A stretch of 64,000 bases of DNA, taken from assembly GCF_028464145.1 (NCBI RefSeq), contig NZ_JAQPCG010000011.1, forward strand, positions 62,001 to 126,000. The letters run 5' to 3'. Below are positions 54,866-63,633 of the stretch, in pieces. This DNA is from Maribacter sp. PR1 (GTDB taxonomy: Bacteria > Bacteroidota > Bacteroidia > Flavobacteriales > Flavobacteriaceae). The position numbers and the translations under genes are program-made. The notes under the pieces are model-generated. The model was not told where the DNA came from. It searched no databases and saw only the letters and a list, made by a program, of their open reading frames with translations. Position 1 is the stretch's first letter. The number at the start of each line of letters is the position of its first letter.

Positions 54866-54953
54866 GATTATCGATAATGATTTTTGTCGCGGCAAAGAAC
54901 CATAATCAATGTAAAGTTAATGTTTCCTGAATGTTATTTGTTTGGGTCTTCTT

Positions 54954-54984
54954 TAAAAAAAAAGCTACCTTGAAAAGGTAGCTT
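54954..54984 (-). terminator. Rho-independent terminator
   Basis: AAGCTACCTT-GAA-AAGGTAGCTT hairpin (54962-54984) followed on the minus strand by a run of nine or so T. It lies about 180 bp after the stop of the CarboxypepD_reg-like gene and separates it from the porin. Confidence 0.82.
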
Positions 54985-55165
54985 CGGAATTCTTGGAAAG
55001 AGTCGACAAAAACCATTATCCATCAGAAATTCCTAATTTTTAAGGATGCTATCAAATTTCTTTTTTATTATCGAACTGAATGTGAACATAAGTTTAACTT
55101 ACTGTTAAACTAAATCGTTTGACATTTCCGTGATAATCTACAAATGTTCTGAACGAAATAAACAA

Positions 55166-55537
55166 TCATCTTTTCTGCTTATCCGAATCCGCTCTCTCAG
55201 CTGTATCCATAACAGCAGATGGTAGGGATTTTGCGCTAAGGGCTTCTTGAAGATAAATTTCTTCATTTGCGGCCAAATGAACCACTTTTTCAATGGATTC
55301 ATACCCAAGAAATCTTATTTGGAGTATATAGGTCCCTGGCTCTATGGAAGTAATTTCAAAATTCCCATTAAAATTAGTCGTATCGGACCAATCTGTATCC
55401 TTTAAACTGATAGAAGCCATAAGCAATGGTTCGTTAAACATTTCGGCATCAAGAATCTTTCCGCTGATTTTCCCTGTACTTTGAGCAAAGGAGAATGTTG
55501 TAAAGAGAACCAAAAAAGTAAAAAGGATATTTTTCAT
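55166..55537 (-). CDS. Small exported CarboxypepD_reg-like domain protein
   Basis: 123 residues: signal peptide (MKNILFTFLVLFTTFSFAQ), then one carboxypeptidase regulatory-like beta-sandwich (GKISGKILDAEMFNEPLLMA to RFLGYESIEKVV), the domain that normally begins SusC/TonB-dependent transporters. Here it stops after a polar tail (ERADSDKQKR) with no plug or barrel, so it is either a stand-alone domain protein or the remnant of a larger gene. It lies upstream of the porin but behind a terminator. Confidence 0.75.
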   Translation of the reverse strand: MKNILFTFLVLFTTFSFAQSTGKISGKILDAEMFNEPLLMASISLKDTDWSDTTNFNGNFEITSIEPGTYILQIRFLGYESIEKVVHLAANEEIYLQEALSAKSLPSAVMDTAERADSDKQKR

Positions 55538-55713
55538 ATAACATTATTGTAATGTTGCACAAATTAAGGGTAGTTATGTTAAGCCAATGTTAGGGGCAGA
55601 TTATTTATATATTTTTAAAATGTTAAGTGTAGATTACCCTGGAAATATCTGTTTGTGGAATTTTAATTTCCTACCATTCTAAAAATGTATCTTGCAATGG
55701 ATAAGTTGTAAAT

Positions 55714-57057
55714 ATGAATTGGGAGCAATTACTGTCCTTGCGTAGAAAAGGCGATACCAATAAAAGAATTAGAAAAGAGCAAGATGAAACCCGTTTAGGG
55801 TTTGATGTCGATTACGACCGTATTATTTTCTCTGCTGCTTTTAGAAGTCTTCAAGACAAAACACAGGTAATACCATTGTCCAAAACCGATTTTGTACATA
55901 CAAGACTGACCCACAGTCTGGAAGTATCGGTTGTGGGAAGAAGTCTTGGGCGATTGGCCGGTAAACGTATTCTTGAAAGGCATCCCCACCTTAAAGAGGT
56001 ACATGGGTACATGTTCAACGATTTTGGCGCCATCGTAGGGGCAGCTGCCTTAGCTCATGATATAGGGAATCCGCCTTTTGGGCACAGTGGGGAAAAGGCC
56101 ATTGGAGAATATTTTAAAAACGGGAAGGGCCAAGAATTTAAAAGTCAGCTTACGGACAAGGAGTATCAGGATATTCTTGATTTTGAAGGAAATGCCAATG
56201 GTTTTAAGTTATTGACCCAGGATAGAAAAGGCGTTTCAGGTGGTTTGCGGTTGAGTTATGCCACATTGGGCGCTTTTATGAAATACCCGAAAGAATCGCT
56301 CCCCAAAAGACCAACAAATCATATTTCAGATAAAAAATTTGGTTTTTTTCAATCGGAAAGAAATGCCTTTTCGGGGGTGGCGAATGATTTGGGGTTGATT
56401 CAAACAAGGGATGGAGATGACATATCCTTTTCAAGGCACCCACTAACGTTTTTAGTAGAGGCAGCCGATGATATCTGCTATACCATAATAGATTTTGAAG
56501 ACGGGATAAACCTAGGGCTCATTTCTGAGGATTATGCCTTGGAATATCTTATAAAATTGGTAAAGGATTCAATAAATACCAAAAAGTATAACACCCTAGC
56601 GTATAAAGAAGACCGTATTAGCTATCTCAGGGCTTTGGCCATTAATACACTCATCCAAGATGCCGTCTCTGTTTTTATGGACCATGAGGAAAAAATACTA
56701 AATGGTACATTTGATGTGTCCTTGATGGATAAAAGTAAGTATGGGGCCCAAGTAAAGGATATTATAAGTCTAAGTGTGGAAAAGGTGTATAAGGCTCAAG
56801 AAGTCATTGAAAAGGAAATTGCCGGGTACAAAATCATAGCTGATATCCTTGAGGTTTATACAGATGCCTTAGTTCAAAAAAAAGAGAACAAGGCCTCCAA
56901 CTATCACAATCTGGTACTACAGACCCTTCCCGAGTTTTACAGAAGGACAGACGTGTCTCTTTATGAAATATTGTTAAATACATGTTGTTTTGTTGCCAGC
57001 CTATCAGATAGTTCGGCGGTGCATATTCACAATAAAATTAGTGGGAAACAACTTTAA
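55714..57057 (+). CDS. dgt: Deoxyguanosinetriphosphate triphosphohydrolase-like (dGTPase)
   Basis: 447 residues, family length. The HD metal site is complete: HTRLTHSLEVSVVGRSL (His), AALAHDIGNPPFGHSGE (HD pair) and VEAADDICYTIIDFEDG (Asp). The start RRKGDTNKRIRKEQDETRLGFDVDYDRIIFSAAFR is typical for long Dgt proteins. It removes triphosphate from dGTP (or other dNTPs) and helps set dNTP pools. The stop overlaps the convergent DUF3078 gene by 4 bp. Confidence 0.93.
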   Translation: MNWEQLLSLRRKGDTNKRIRKEQDETRLGFDVDYDRIIFSAAFRSLQDKTQVIPLSKTDFVHTRLTHSLEVSVVGRSLGRLAGKRILERHPHLKEVHGYMFNDFGAIVGAAALAHDIGNPPFGHSGEKAIGEYFKNGKGQEFKSQLTDKEYQDILDFEGNANGFKLLTQDRKGVSGGLRLSYATLGAFMKYPKESLPKRPTNHISDKKFGFFQSERNAFSGVANDLGLIQTRDGDDISFSRHPLTFLVEAADDICYTIIDFEDGINLGLISEDYALEYLIKLVKDSINTKKYNTLAYKEDRISYLRALAINTLIQDAVSVFMDHEEKILNGTFDVSLMDKSKYGAQVKDIISLSVEKVYKAQEVIEKEIAGYKIIADILEVYTDALVQKKENKASNYHNLVLQTLPEFYRRTDVSLYEILLNTCCFVASLSDSSAVHIHNKISGKQL

Positions 57058-58181
57058 AAATCGACTGCTACACCAACTCCCAGTACTTGTTTAAATTGTA
57101 TTTTTGGAATTCCAGGATCGGTTATTACACCTGCATCGTTTTCTACTTCATCAAAGAGGATATCGTCATCATATATCAAATGGGTTCCCAAAGTAGTTAA
57201 AATGTATTTGTTGACCCTCATTTTTATATTGAGCTCCCAGTCCACATCAACATTCCCAAAACTCTTTAAGTAGTCTGTGTACAGATTTAAACGGCTATTT
57301 ACATCAATATTTTGCGCTACGTTGAACTCCCATTTATGGGTGACCAATATACCGAGTTCCATCCGGTGGTTTTCCCCCGGAGTAACAACGTTTCCATTGG
57401 CATCCAAAACCGCCTTGTCCACCCCAAAGGCCCCTTTATCCGCTAATTCCTGATCTAACACAAATGTAGATTTTTGAGTTAATGGGGATAAGTAGAGATT
57501 AAATTTTTGATTTTCACTAATATAGGAAGTACCCGCACCAAAGAACAGGTAACCAGGTGCCATAAAGCGTGATATCGGTGTTTCTCTATCCGGATATTTA
57601 TAACCGTTCGAGAACTGGGTATTAAAATTCAATTGAACGGAGTAGTACCAATTGCTAATGGTATCCCTTCTATAACCTACATTGGAGCTAAGCCGGATTT
57701 CATCTTCCGTTTTTCTTATTTTTCTACCGTCTTGGGCGTTTAGTCCGTACCTAAGCTCTATGTTATTATCCCACTTGAAATATCGGAACTTATAGTTTCT
57801 AACAAATTTTAAAAACCCCAGACCACTTATCGCATTGTCACCCCCAGCATTCCAATTGACAAAGGCCACTTCACTTAAATTGATGCCAAGGGTGTTCTCC
57901 TTGGTCCAAAAGGAAGGTACACGGAACCTATCGTACTTGTCTTTTAATGGTTTGGTACGCTTAAAGGATATAATGGGGTTCATAAGATTTACTCCCCGTG
58001 GAATATGTTTAATTTTTTCTTGGGTTTTTCTAATAACAATGGTATCGATTACGGTAGTGTCTATCACGACCGTATCGGGAACTATGGGTGATGGAATAGT
58101 GTCTTGGGCAAATGATATAGCGGAAACAAAAAATAGTAGGTAGAACAACCGAAAAGTTCTACTTGAAATTAAGCTTTTCAT
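57054..58181 (-). CDS. DUF3078 exported protein
   Basis: 375 residues. Signal peptide (RLFYLLFFVSAISFAQ), a threonine/valine-rich linker (VVIDTTVIDTIVI), then the DUF3078 core with SEVAFVNWNAGGDNAISGL, the family's signature, and many amphipathic strands. Probably an outer-membrane-associated barrel of unknown role. Its ATG overlaps the dxs stop by 4 bp, so it is translated from the dxs transcript. Confidence 0.88.
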   Translation of the reverse strand: MKSLISSRTFRLFYLLFFVSAISFAQDTIPSPIVPDTVVIDTTVIDTIVIRKTQEKIKHIPRGVNLMNPIISFKRTKPLKDKYDRFRVPSFWTKENTLGINLSEVAFVNWNAGGDNAISGLGFLKFVRNYKFRYFKWDNNIELRYGLNAQDGRKIRKTEDEIRLSSNVGYRRDTISNWYYSVQLNFNTQFSNGYKYPDRETPISRFMAPGYLFFGAGTSYISENQKFNLYLSPLTQKSTFVLDQELADKGAFGVDKAVLDANGNVVTPGENHRMELGILVTHKWEFNVAQNIDVNSRLNLYTDYLKSFGNVDVDWELNIKMRVNKYILTTLGTHLIYDDDILFDEVENDAGVITDPGIPKIQFKQVLGVGVAVDF

Positions 58182-59944
58182 AAAATGGTCTCTATATACG
58201 ATTTCACAGAATTCTTATCTATGTGTGATATTTGATGTAACTCTTCTTGGGTCCCATGGGATATAAAACTATCGGGGATTCCAAATATCTTAATGGTTTT
58301 TTTGACACCTAGGCTGTTCGCCAATTCTAAAATTCCGCAACCAAAACCACCGATAATGACTCCATCTTCTATCGTAATGATTTCCTCATACTCGTCAAGA
58401 ATATTCTTGATGCCAGTAACATCCAGTGGTTTTATAAAAGGAAAGTGGTAGTGACCCACAGCCTGATTATTTTTTAATTCACTCAACAGTTCTAATACTA
58501 TATTACCTATGTGACCTGTACTGAGTATAGCGATTTTTGTTCCTTTTTTGACCTCAAAAGATGTGCCAATTTCCATTTTAGTAAAGGGTTGTTTCCAGTC
58601 CAATAATGCACCGTTACCTCTAGGATATCTGATGGCTATGGGTTTATCAAGACCCAATTGTGCCGTATACATAAGGTTTCTAAGTTCTACCTCGTTTAAG
58701 GGAGCGCATAGTATCAAATTTGGAATACACCTTAAATAGGCGATATCAAATACGCCGTGATGCGTAGGGCCATCATGCCCCACCAAACCTGCTCTGTCCA
58801 AACAAAATATAACCGGTATACTTTGCAACGCTACATCATGGATGACTTGATCATAGGCACGTTGCAAAAATGTGGAATATATATTACAAAAAGGAATCAT
58901 GCCGGCTGCCGACATACCTGCCGCCATGGTAACCGCATGTTGTTCGGCGATTCCCACGTCAAAGGCACGCTCCGGAATCTCATCCATCATATATTTTAAC
59001 GAACTGCCGGTAGGCATGGCTGGAGTTATGCCCACGATTTTATCGTTCATTCTAGCAAGCTCAACGAGGGTATGACCAAAAACGTCCTGAAATTTTGGAG
59101 GTTGGGGGGCGTTGTTTTTCTTTAATAGTTCTCCTGTCCTTTTATTGAACTTCCCGGGAGCATGGTAGGTTACCTGATTTTCTTCCGCCTTCTTTAGCCC
59201 TTTTCCCTTGGTGGTAATAACATGAAGCAACTTAGGTCCTGGAACCGATTTTAAACGCTCTAATTCTGAAACCAATTCTTTAAGGTTGTGCCCATCTATG
59301 GGTCCGGAATAGTTAAAATTTAGGCACTCAAAGATATTTTCGTCTTTGGCCGTCCCTTTTTTCACATTGGTCAAGTATTTTTTAAGCGCGCCAACACTGG
59401 GGTCTATTCCAATGGCATTGTCATTGAGCACAATAAGGATATTGGTGTCTGTTACCCCGGCATGATTAAGACCTTCAAAGGCCATACCACTCGCAATGGA
59501 GGCATCCCCAATAACTGCTATATGTTGTGTGTTTTGATTTCCTTTCAGTTTAGACGCCAAGGCCATACCCAAAATTGCGGAAATGGAGGTGGAGCTATGT
59601 CCGGTACCAAAGGCATCATATTCGCTTTCCGTCATTTTAGGAAAACCACTAATTCCATTTAGCTGTCTATTGCTTTCAAAAATCTCCTTTCTCCCGGTCA
59701 AAATTTTATGCCCATAGGCTTGATGGCCCACATCCCAAATAAGTTTATCCTGAGGCGTGTTAAATACGTAGTGCAGGGCAACAGTGAGTTCAACAACACC
59801 TAAACTTGCTCCCAAGTGGCCTTCTTTTGTGGAAACAATATCAATAATGAAGTCCCTCAGTTCCTGTGCCAATTGAGGCAGCTGTTCTTCTGAAAGCTTC
59901 TTTAGGTCCTTTGGAGCGTTAATATGTGCTAAAAATGTACTCAC
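58178..59944 (-). CDS. dxs: 1-deoxy-D-xylulose-5-phosphate synthase
   Basis: 588 residues, slightly shorter than the E. coli enzyme (about 620), as usual in this group. The thiamine-diphosphate site reads GDASIASGMAFEGLN with NDN 26 residues later; DVGIAEQHAVTMAAG gives the catalytic Glu, and LVGHDGPTHHGVFDIAYLR and AIRYPRGNG are the later motifs. The protein condenses pyruvate and glyceraldehyde-3-phosphate at the entry of the MEP isoprenoid pathway. The usual GDG reads GDA. Coupled to the DUF3078 gene. Confidence 0.95.
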   Translation of the reverse strand: MSTFLAHINAPKDLKKLSEEQLPQLAQELRDFIIDIVSTKEGHLGASLGVVELTVALHYVFNTPQDKLIWDVGHQAYGHKILTGRKEIFESNRQLNGISGFPKMTESEYDAFGTGHSSTSISAILGMALASKLKGNQNTQHIAVIGDASIASGMAFEGLNHAGVTDTNILIVLNDNAIGIDPSVGALKKYLTNVKKGTAKDENIFECLNFNYSGPIDGHNLKELVSELERLKSVPGPKLLHVITTKGKGLKKAEENQVTYHAPGKFNKRTGELLKKNNAPQPPKFQDVFGHTLVELARMNDKIVGITPAMPTGSSLKYMMDEIPERAFDVGIAEQHAVTMAAGMSAAGMIPFCNIYSTFLQRAYDQVIHDVALQSIPVIFCLDRAGLVGHDGPTHHGVFDIAYLRCIPNLILCAPLNEVELRNLMYTAQLGLDKPIAIRYPRGNGALLDWKQPFTKMEIGTSFEVKKGTKIAILSTGHIGNIVLELLSELKNNQAVGHYHFPFIKPLDVTGIKNILDEYEEIITIEDGVIIGGFGCGILELANSLGVKKTIKIFGIPDSFISHGTQEELHQISHIDKNSVKSYIETIL

Positions 59945-59961
59945 GGTTTACTTATTCGTGG

Positions 59962-59969
59962 CAAAAATA
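59962..59969 (-). promoter_or_regulatory. -7 promoter element before dxs
   Basis: Minus strand reads TATTTTTG, an exact TAnnTTTG, 17 bp before the dxs ATG; an imperfect ATTG lies 19 bp further upstream. Confidence 0.4.
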
Positions 59970-60028
59970 CTTCTTTTAAATACCAAAACAATTGTTTTTA
60001 ATAACTGGTGGTCCTGTGAAGCTTATTG

Positions 60029-60036
60029 TATTTTTG
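60029..60036 (+). promoter_or_regulatory. Possible -7 element directly before tadA
   Basis: TATTTTTG matches TAnnTTTG but ends only 4 bp before the tadA ATG, so transcription would begin at or very near the start codon. AT-rich context makes chance possible. Confidence 0.25.
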
Positions 60037-60040
60037 AAGT

Positions 60041-60481
60041 ATGATAGCACCTTTTGACGATTCCTATTTTATGAAAAAGGCCCTTCAGGAGGCCCAATAT
60101 GCTTTTGAAAGTGATGAGATTCCAGTAGGAGCGGTCATTGTAGTCAAGGATCGGATAATTGCTAGAGCACATAATCTCACTGAAAAGTTAAATGATGTAA
60201 CCGCTCATGCCGAAATGCAGGCCATAACCGCAGCGGCCAATTTTTTAGGAGGAAAGTATTTAAAGGAGTGTACCCTGTATGTTACCTTGGAACCTTGTCA
60301 AATGTGCGCTGGGGCTCTTTATTGGAGCCAAATTTCCAAAATCGTATTTGCCGCACGGGATCCAAAAAGGGGGTATATGACTTTGGGAACCTGTTTACAT
60401 CCGAAGACTAAAGTTGTAGGTGGAATTATGGAGCAAGAGGCGTCGGATTTGTTAAAACAGTTTTTTGCTAAAAAACGATAG
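60041..60481 (+). CDS. tadA: tRNA-specific adenosine deaminase TadA
   Basis: 146 residues. Zinc site HAEMQ (His56, catalytic Glu58) and EPCQMCAGAL (Cys86, Cys89); NLTEKLNDVTAHAE and KRGYMTLGTCL are typical of TadA-type deaminases. It makes inosine at position 34 of tRNA-Arg. Because the family also includes guanine and nucleoside deaminases, the tRNA assignment rests on overall similarity. Divergent from dxs, 96 bp apart. Confidence 0.88.
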   Translation: MIAPFDDSYFMKKALQEAQYAFESDEIPVGAVIVVKDRIIARAHNLTEKLNDVTAHAEMQAITAAANFLGGKYLKECTLYVTLEPCQMCAGALYWSQISKIVFAARDPKRGYMTLGTCLHPKTKVVGGIMEQEASDLLKQFFAKKR

Positions 60482-60493
60482 CCGAATCCTATC

Positions 60494-60521
60494 AAATAAA
60501 AAAACCACGCTGTGCGTGGTT
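60494..60521 (-). terminator. Rho-independent terminator after the cold-shock gene
   Basis: AACCACGC-TGT-GCGTGGTT hairpin (60503-60521) followed on the minus strand by seven T. It lies 28 bp after the csp stop and 12 bp after the tadA stop, and it may stop tadA transcripts as well. Confidence 0.88.
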
Positions 60522-60549
60522 CTTAATGCTTCAAAATGTAATACGTAAA

Positions 60550-60741
60550 TTAAAGAACAGTAACCTGTCCCGCAACTATACCTTTTCTGCCTTCTTCCTC
60601 AACGTATTCAACTTTGTCTCCTTCCCTGATTTCCGTTCCGTTAAGAGCGGTCGCATGGACAAATATGTCTTTCCCCGTGTCGTCGTTCGTAATAAATCCA
60701 AAGCCTTTGGATTCATTAAAAAATTTTACTGTGCCATTCAT
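60550..60741 (-). CDS. CspA-family cold-shock protein
   Basis: 63 residues, a single cold-shock domain. RNP1 reads KGFGFITN and RNP2 DIFVHATAL. Binds single-stranded nucleic acids and acts as an RNA chaperone. The 70-bp AT-rich region upstream (60742-60812) probably holds its promoter and leader. A strong terminator follows, so it is a single-gene unit. Confidence 0.95.
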   Translation of the reverse strand: MNGTVKFFNESKGFGFITNDDTGKDIFVHATALNGTEIREGDKVEYVEEEGRKGIVAGQVTVL

Positions 60742-60812
60742 TAAACTAAAAATTAAAAAATTAATACTCTAATTTAATAATTTTTGAAGCAAGTTTGGAA
60801 TTAAATTTATAT

Positions 60813-61079
60813 TTAATCTTTTGGAAACTGTTGATTTTCAGTGTTTTTTGGAGTTTTCCCCTGCATTCTTCGAATATTGTCTTCGGTCAGCATATAGTCG
60901 TTCATTTTTTTACCTCTGCTTTCCTTGATCAAAAACAAGGGCATGGCAATTAAAAAAAGGCCAACCGTACCACCACCAATAAATTTATGGGCTTTATCCT
61001 CTTCGGATGCATCGAGATTAAAACCATAAATGATGCAACCAAAGGAGGCCAATACGATTAGTGTAATCAAATACTTCAT
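60813..61079 (-). CDS. Small membrane protein of unknown function
   Basis: 88 residues, with two membrane helices (about 3-20 and 35-52) joined by a charged loop (DASEEDKAHK), and a polar cytoplasmic tail. No family recognised with certainty; similar proteins occur across Flavobacteriaceae. A -7 promoter element lies only 4 bp upstream of the ATG. Confidence 0.65.
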   Translation of the reverse strand: MKYLITLIVLASFGCIIYGFNLDASEEDKAHKFIGGGTVGLFLIAMPLFLIKESRGKKMNDYMLTEDNIRRMQGKTPKNTENQQFPKD

Positions 61080-61083
61080 GGGA

Positions 61084-61091
61084 CAAAGTTA
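61084..61091 (-). promoter_or_regulatory. -7 element next to the start codon at 61079
   Basis: Minus strand reads TAACTTTG, an exact match to TAnnTTTG ending 4 bp from the ATG. A transcript from it would be leaderless or nearly so. Confidence 0.35.
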
Positions 61092-61428
61092 GGAAATGAT
61101 TGGAAGAAATTTAATCTATAGCTATCTACCTGAACCAAGTTTATTGGTTTTTTACTTTGTTGTTCCAAAAAATCAAGGAATTACATAAGGTATTGGGCCT
61201 TTACTCGATTGTGAAAGAAGTTCATTCTGCAGAATATGGAGGTCCAACAATCAGCTAGTCTTTATAATTATCATCCAATTAAAACAATAAATTTGTTGAT
61301 AAATATGCTGCTTTTGGATTTACTTCGCTATTGAATTTTAAGTTCGTAGTCTTTGGATTTGTCAGTATCCGGTAAAAAACACATGCGTTTAGAAAGGCAC
61401 CATATTTATTGGGTTTAATCCCATCAGC
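61092..61428. other. 337-bp gap without recognised features
   Basis: AT-rich, with stops in all frames at short intervals. I see no hairpin terminator, tRNA, repeat or coding remnant that I can defend. Confidence 0.6.
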
Positions 61429-61860
61429 TTATATTTTACAAATATTCAATCCTTTTATCCAAAAGATTTTTGATTCAAAAAATTTAAGCTGAGTTTTTAG
61501 TACTCGGGCGGTTTTGTCCCTAGGAGGTTTAGTGATGAATCTAGCTCTGGTATTGTTGAAGTCGAGTGTATATTTTTCGTTCAAGTCCTTTTCCTCATCC
61601 GTAACGAATGAAACTATTTTGCCTTCCAAATTCCAATTACCTTTTCCGTATACATGCGTTTCCGGTGGAATTCCCCCCTCCACTTTGGAATAGGAATGGA
61701 AATCAAAGGATCCGTTGGAATTAAGACTTATCTCGTATTTAATATGATGTTGCTCATTTCCAAGTTCAATACTGTAATTCCCATATATAGTGTTGGGTTC
61801 CTGAGCCAATATATCATTAGCAGCAAGAAAGAAAACGAGCAATAAAACTATTTTTTTCAA
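61429..61860 (-). CDS. Small exported protein, lipocalin-like strand pattern
   Basis: 143 residues starting at TTG (61860); there is no in-frame ATG upstream, and the start is fixed by a signal peptide (MKKIVLLLVFFLAANDILAQ). The mature part begins IYGNYSIEL and continues with short antiparallel strands (YEISLNSNGSFDFHSY, GKGNWNLEGKIVSFV), a pattern seen in small lipocalin/COG-like envelope proteins. No catalytic features; function unknown. Confidence 0.6.
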   Translation of the reverse strand: MKKIVLLLVFFLAANDILAQEPNTIYGNYSIELGNEQHHIKYEISLNSNGSFDFHSYSKVEGGIPPETHVYGKGNWNLEGKIVSFVTDEEKDLNEKYTLDFNNTRARFITKPPRDKTARVLKTQLKFFESKIFWIKGLNICKI

Positions 61861-61923
61861 AATATTTGGTTTCCTAACTGTCGAATAAATTTACAATTAA
61901 AATAGTCTGTTTTAGGATTCCTA

Positions 61924-63351
61924 TCAATTAAAGTTCTTTATAAGGTGATAGGAGAACTGAACAATTTCCTTGTAGTTTTCCTTGCTTATTTTTTCATCGA
62001 TTCCGTGAAATCGCGACATGCTATCGGGTCCTATTCGGATTGGATAAAAACGATAAACATCATCCGAGATACCATAAAAATAACGAGCATCGGTACCTCC
62101 ACCGACTAATCCCGGCACAACCACACTGTTCGTAAATTGATTGCGTATCGTCTGTTCCAAAGTTTTATAGGCTTCGGAATCAATACCTGAAACTTCAGAC
62201 GGATTGGTTAAAAAGCCAACTGGTTCCACTTTTATTTTATCGGAAATCGTACTTTCAATATGTTCCTGCACAGAGGCTATGGTTTCCCCGGGGAGTATTC
62301 TAAAATTAATCGTTGCTTCGGCAACCGTTGGAATTACATTGTTTTTAACGCCCCCGTCGATAATTGTTGGTGCGGTTGTCGTATGCGCATTCAAAGCTTC
62401 CAATATTGGGGCCTTAAATAACCAGGGGTTAGCAAAGGCCATTTTTTTAAAAAAAGGTAGCTCCGCACCCATGTACTCCAGCTGATAGTCAATAGGCTTT
62501 ACGAGTTTATAGGGCAACTGATTGTTTTCTAGGTCCACGATGGCCTGGGCCAGCATACCAATGGTATTTTCTTTAGGGGGTTGGGAGCTATGCCCCCCGT
62601 TGGTTTCAACAATAAGTCTAAAAGAGGAAAAGCCTTTTTCGGCCAAATTAATCATGGCTACGGGGCTGTCTATTCCTGGTACTAGGTTTTCTGCCAAAAA
62701 ACCACCTTCATCCAATGCCATGGCGGCATTTACACCATTGGCCTTTAAATACTTTGCGATTTCTGCTGCCCCTTTACCGCCACCCACTTCCTCATCATGC
62801 CCAAAGGCGAGGTAAATGGTTTGTGCCGGTACAAAGGACTCTTCCAATAATTTCTCTACGGCCTCCATCAAACCAATTAAAGTACCCTTATCATCCATAG
62901 TTCCCCTACCAATAATATGGGTTTCGGTAATTTTACCATCAAATGGACCTGCCTCCCAATCCCCGAGTGTTGGTTGATCTACTGGCACAACATCTTGGTG
63001 AGACATTAAGATAATGGGCTTTTTTGAAGCGTCCGAACCCTTCCAGGTATATAACAAACTATAGGCATTAATTTTTTCTAAGGAGAGTGTTTCATGGGTT
63101 AAGGGGAAGGTTTCCTCTAAAAATCTATGAAAACCAAAAAAAGCGGTTGAATCTGGAATGGCATCTTCACTAAAAGAAATGGTCTTGTATTGTATGCCTT
63201 TGGATAGGTTTTGAAAGATGTCATTGGGGAGTTCTACATGCTCCATGGGCTCTGCTGACACTTGTTTGGAACTCAGGTTTATAGTGTTGAAAACTAGTAC
63301 ACCGGCAATCGCAACAATCACCAATAAGATAATTAGGAATATTTTTTTCAT
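61924..63351 (-). CDS. M20-family metallopeptidase (carboxypeptidase S-like)
   Basis: 475 residues. An N-terminal helix (about 3-25) acts as signal or anchor. Metal and catalytic residues follow the M20 order: ILMSHQDVVPV (His, Asp), GRGTMDDKG (bridging Asp), GHDEEVGGGKGA (catalytic Glu and metal Glu), ALDEGG (Asp/Glu) and RFHGIDEKIS (final His). The dimerisation domain (about 205-330) carries GGHSSQPPKENTIGM. It resembles the yeast carboxypeptidase S branch, which cuts dipeptides and N-acyl amino acids. Probably periplasmic. Confidence 0.91.
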   Translation of the reverse strand: MKKIFLIILLVIVAIAGVLVFNTINLSSKQVSAEPMEHVELPNDIFQNLSKGIQYKTISFSEDAIPDSTAFFGFHRFLEETFPLTHETLSLEKINAYSLLYTWKGSDASKKPIILMSHQDVVPVDQPTLGDWEAGPFDGKITETHIIGRGTMDDKGTLIGLMEAVEKLLEESFVPAQTIYLAFGHDEEVGGGKGAAEIAKYLKANGVNAAMALDEGGFLAENLVPGIDSPVAMINLAEKGFSSFRLIVETNGGHSSQPPKENTIGMLAQAIVDLENNQLPYKLVKPIDYQLEYMGAELPFFKKMAFANPWLFKAPILEALNAHTTTAPTIIDGGVKNNVIPTVAEATINFRILPGETIASVQEHIESTISDKIKVEPVGFLTNPSEVSGIDSEAYKTLEQTIRNQFTNSVVVPGLVGGGTDARYFYGISDDVYRFYPIRIGPDSMSRFHGIDEKISKENYKEIVQFSYHLIKNFN

Positions 63352-63633
63352 AGGGTCTGGTTAAATAAAAGGGTTATTTGTTTGGTCCATTTAAAGGTAG
63401 CGATTTCTCAGAATTGATGTACACGAATTATGGTTCCTGTATTTACGATTTGGAATTTCAAGAACTTTCAAACGATTTAGGGATACCTATATCCCTTATT
63501 ATTCTTTAAAACTCTTGAGGGATGCAAAATTGTAGCTGAACATCATTCGCCTTTAAAAAAAGAGGTAAGCTAAAAACAGAACAGTAACCGGTTTTCTTGG
63601 TGTTTGCTAAACTACTTCTACTTTTAATATAGT

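Noticed and set aside
63479-63496. AGGGATA-CCTA-TATCCCT hairpin between the M20 and symporter genes
   Set aside because: Only a 7-bp stem with no T-run in the direction needed; not defendable as terminator or operator.
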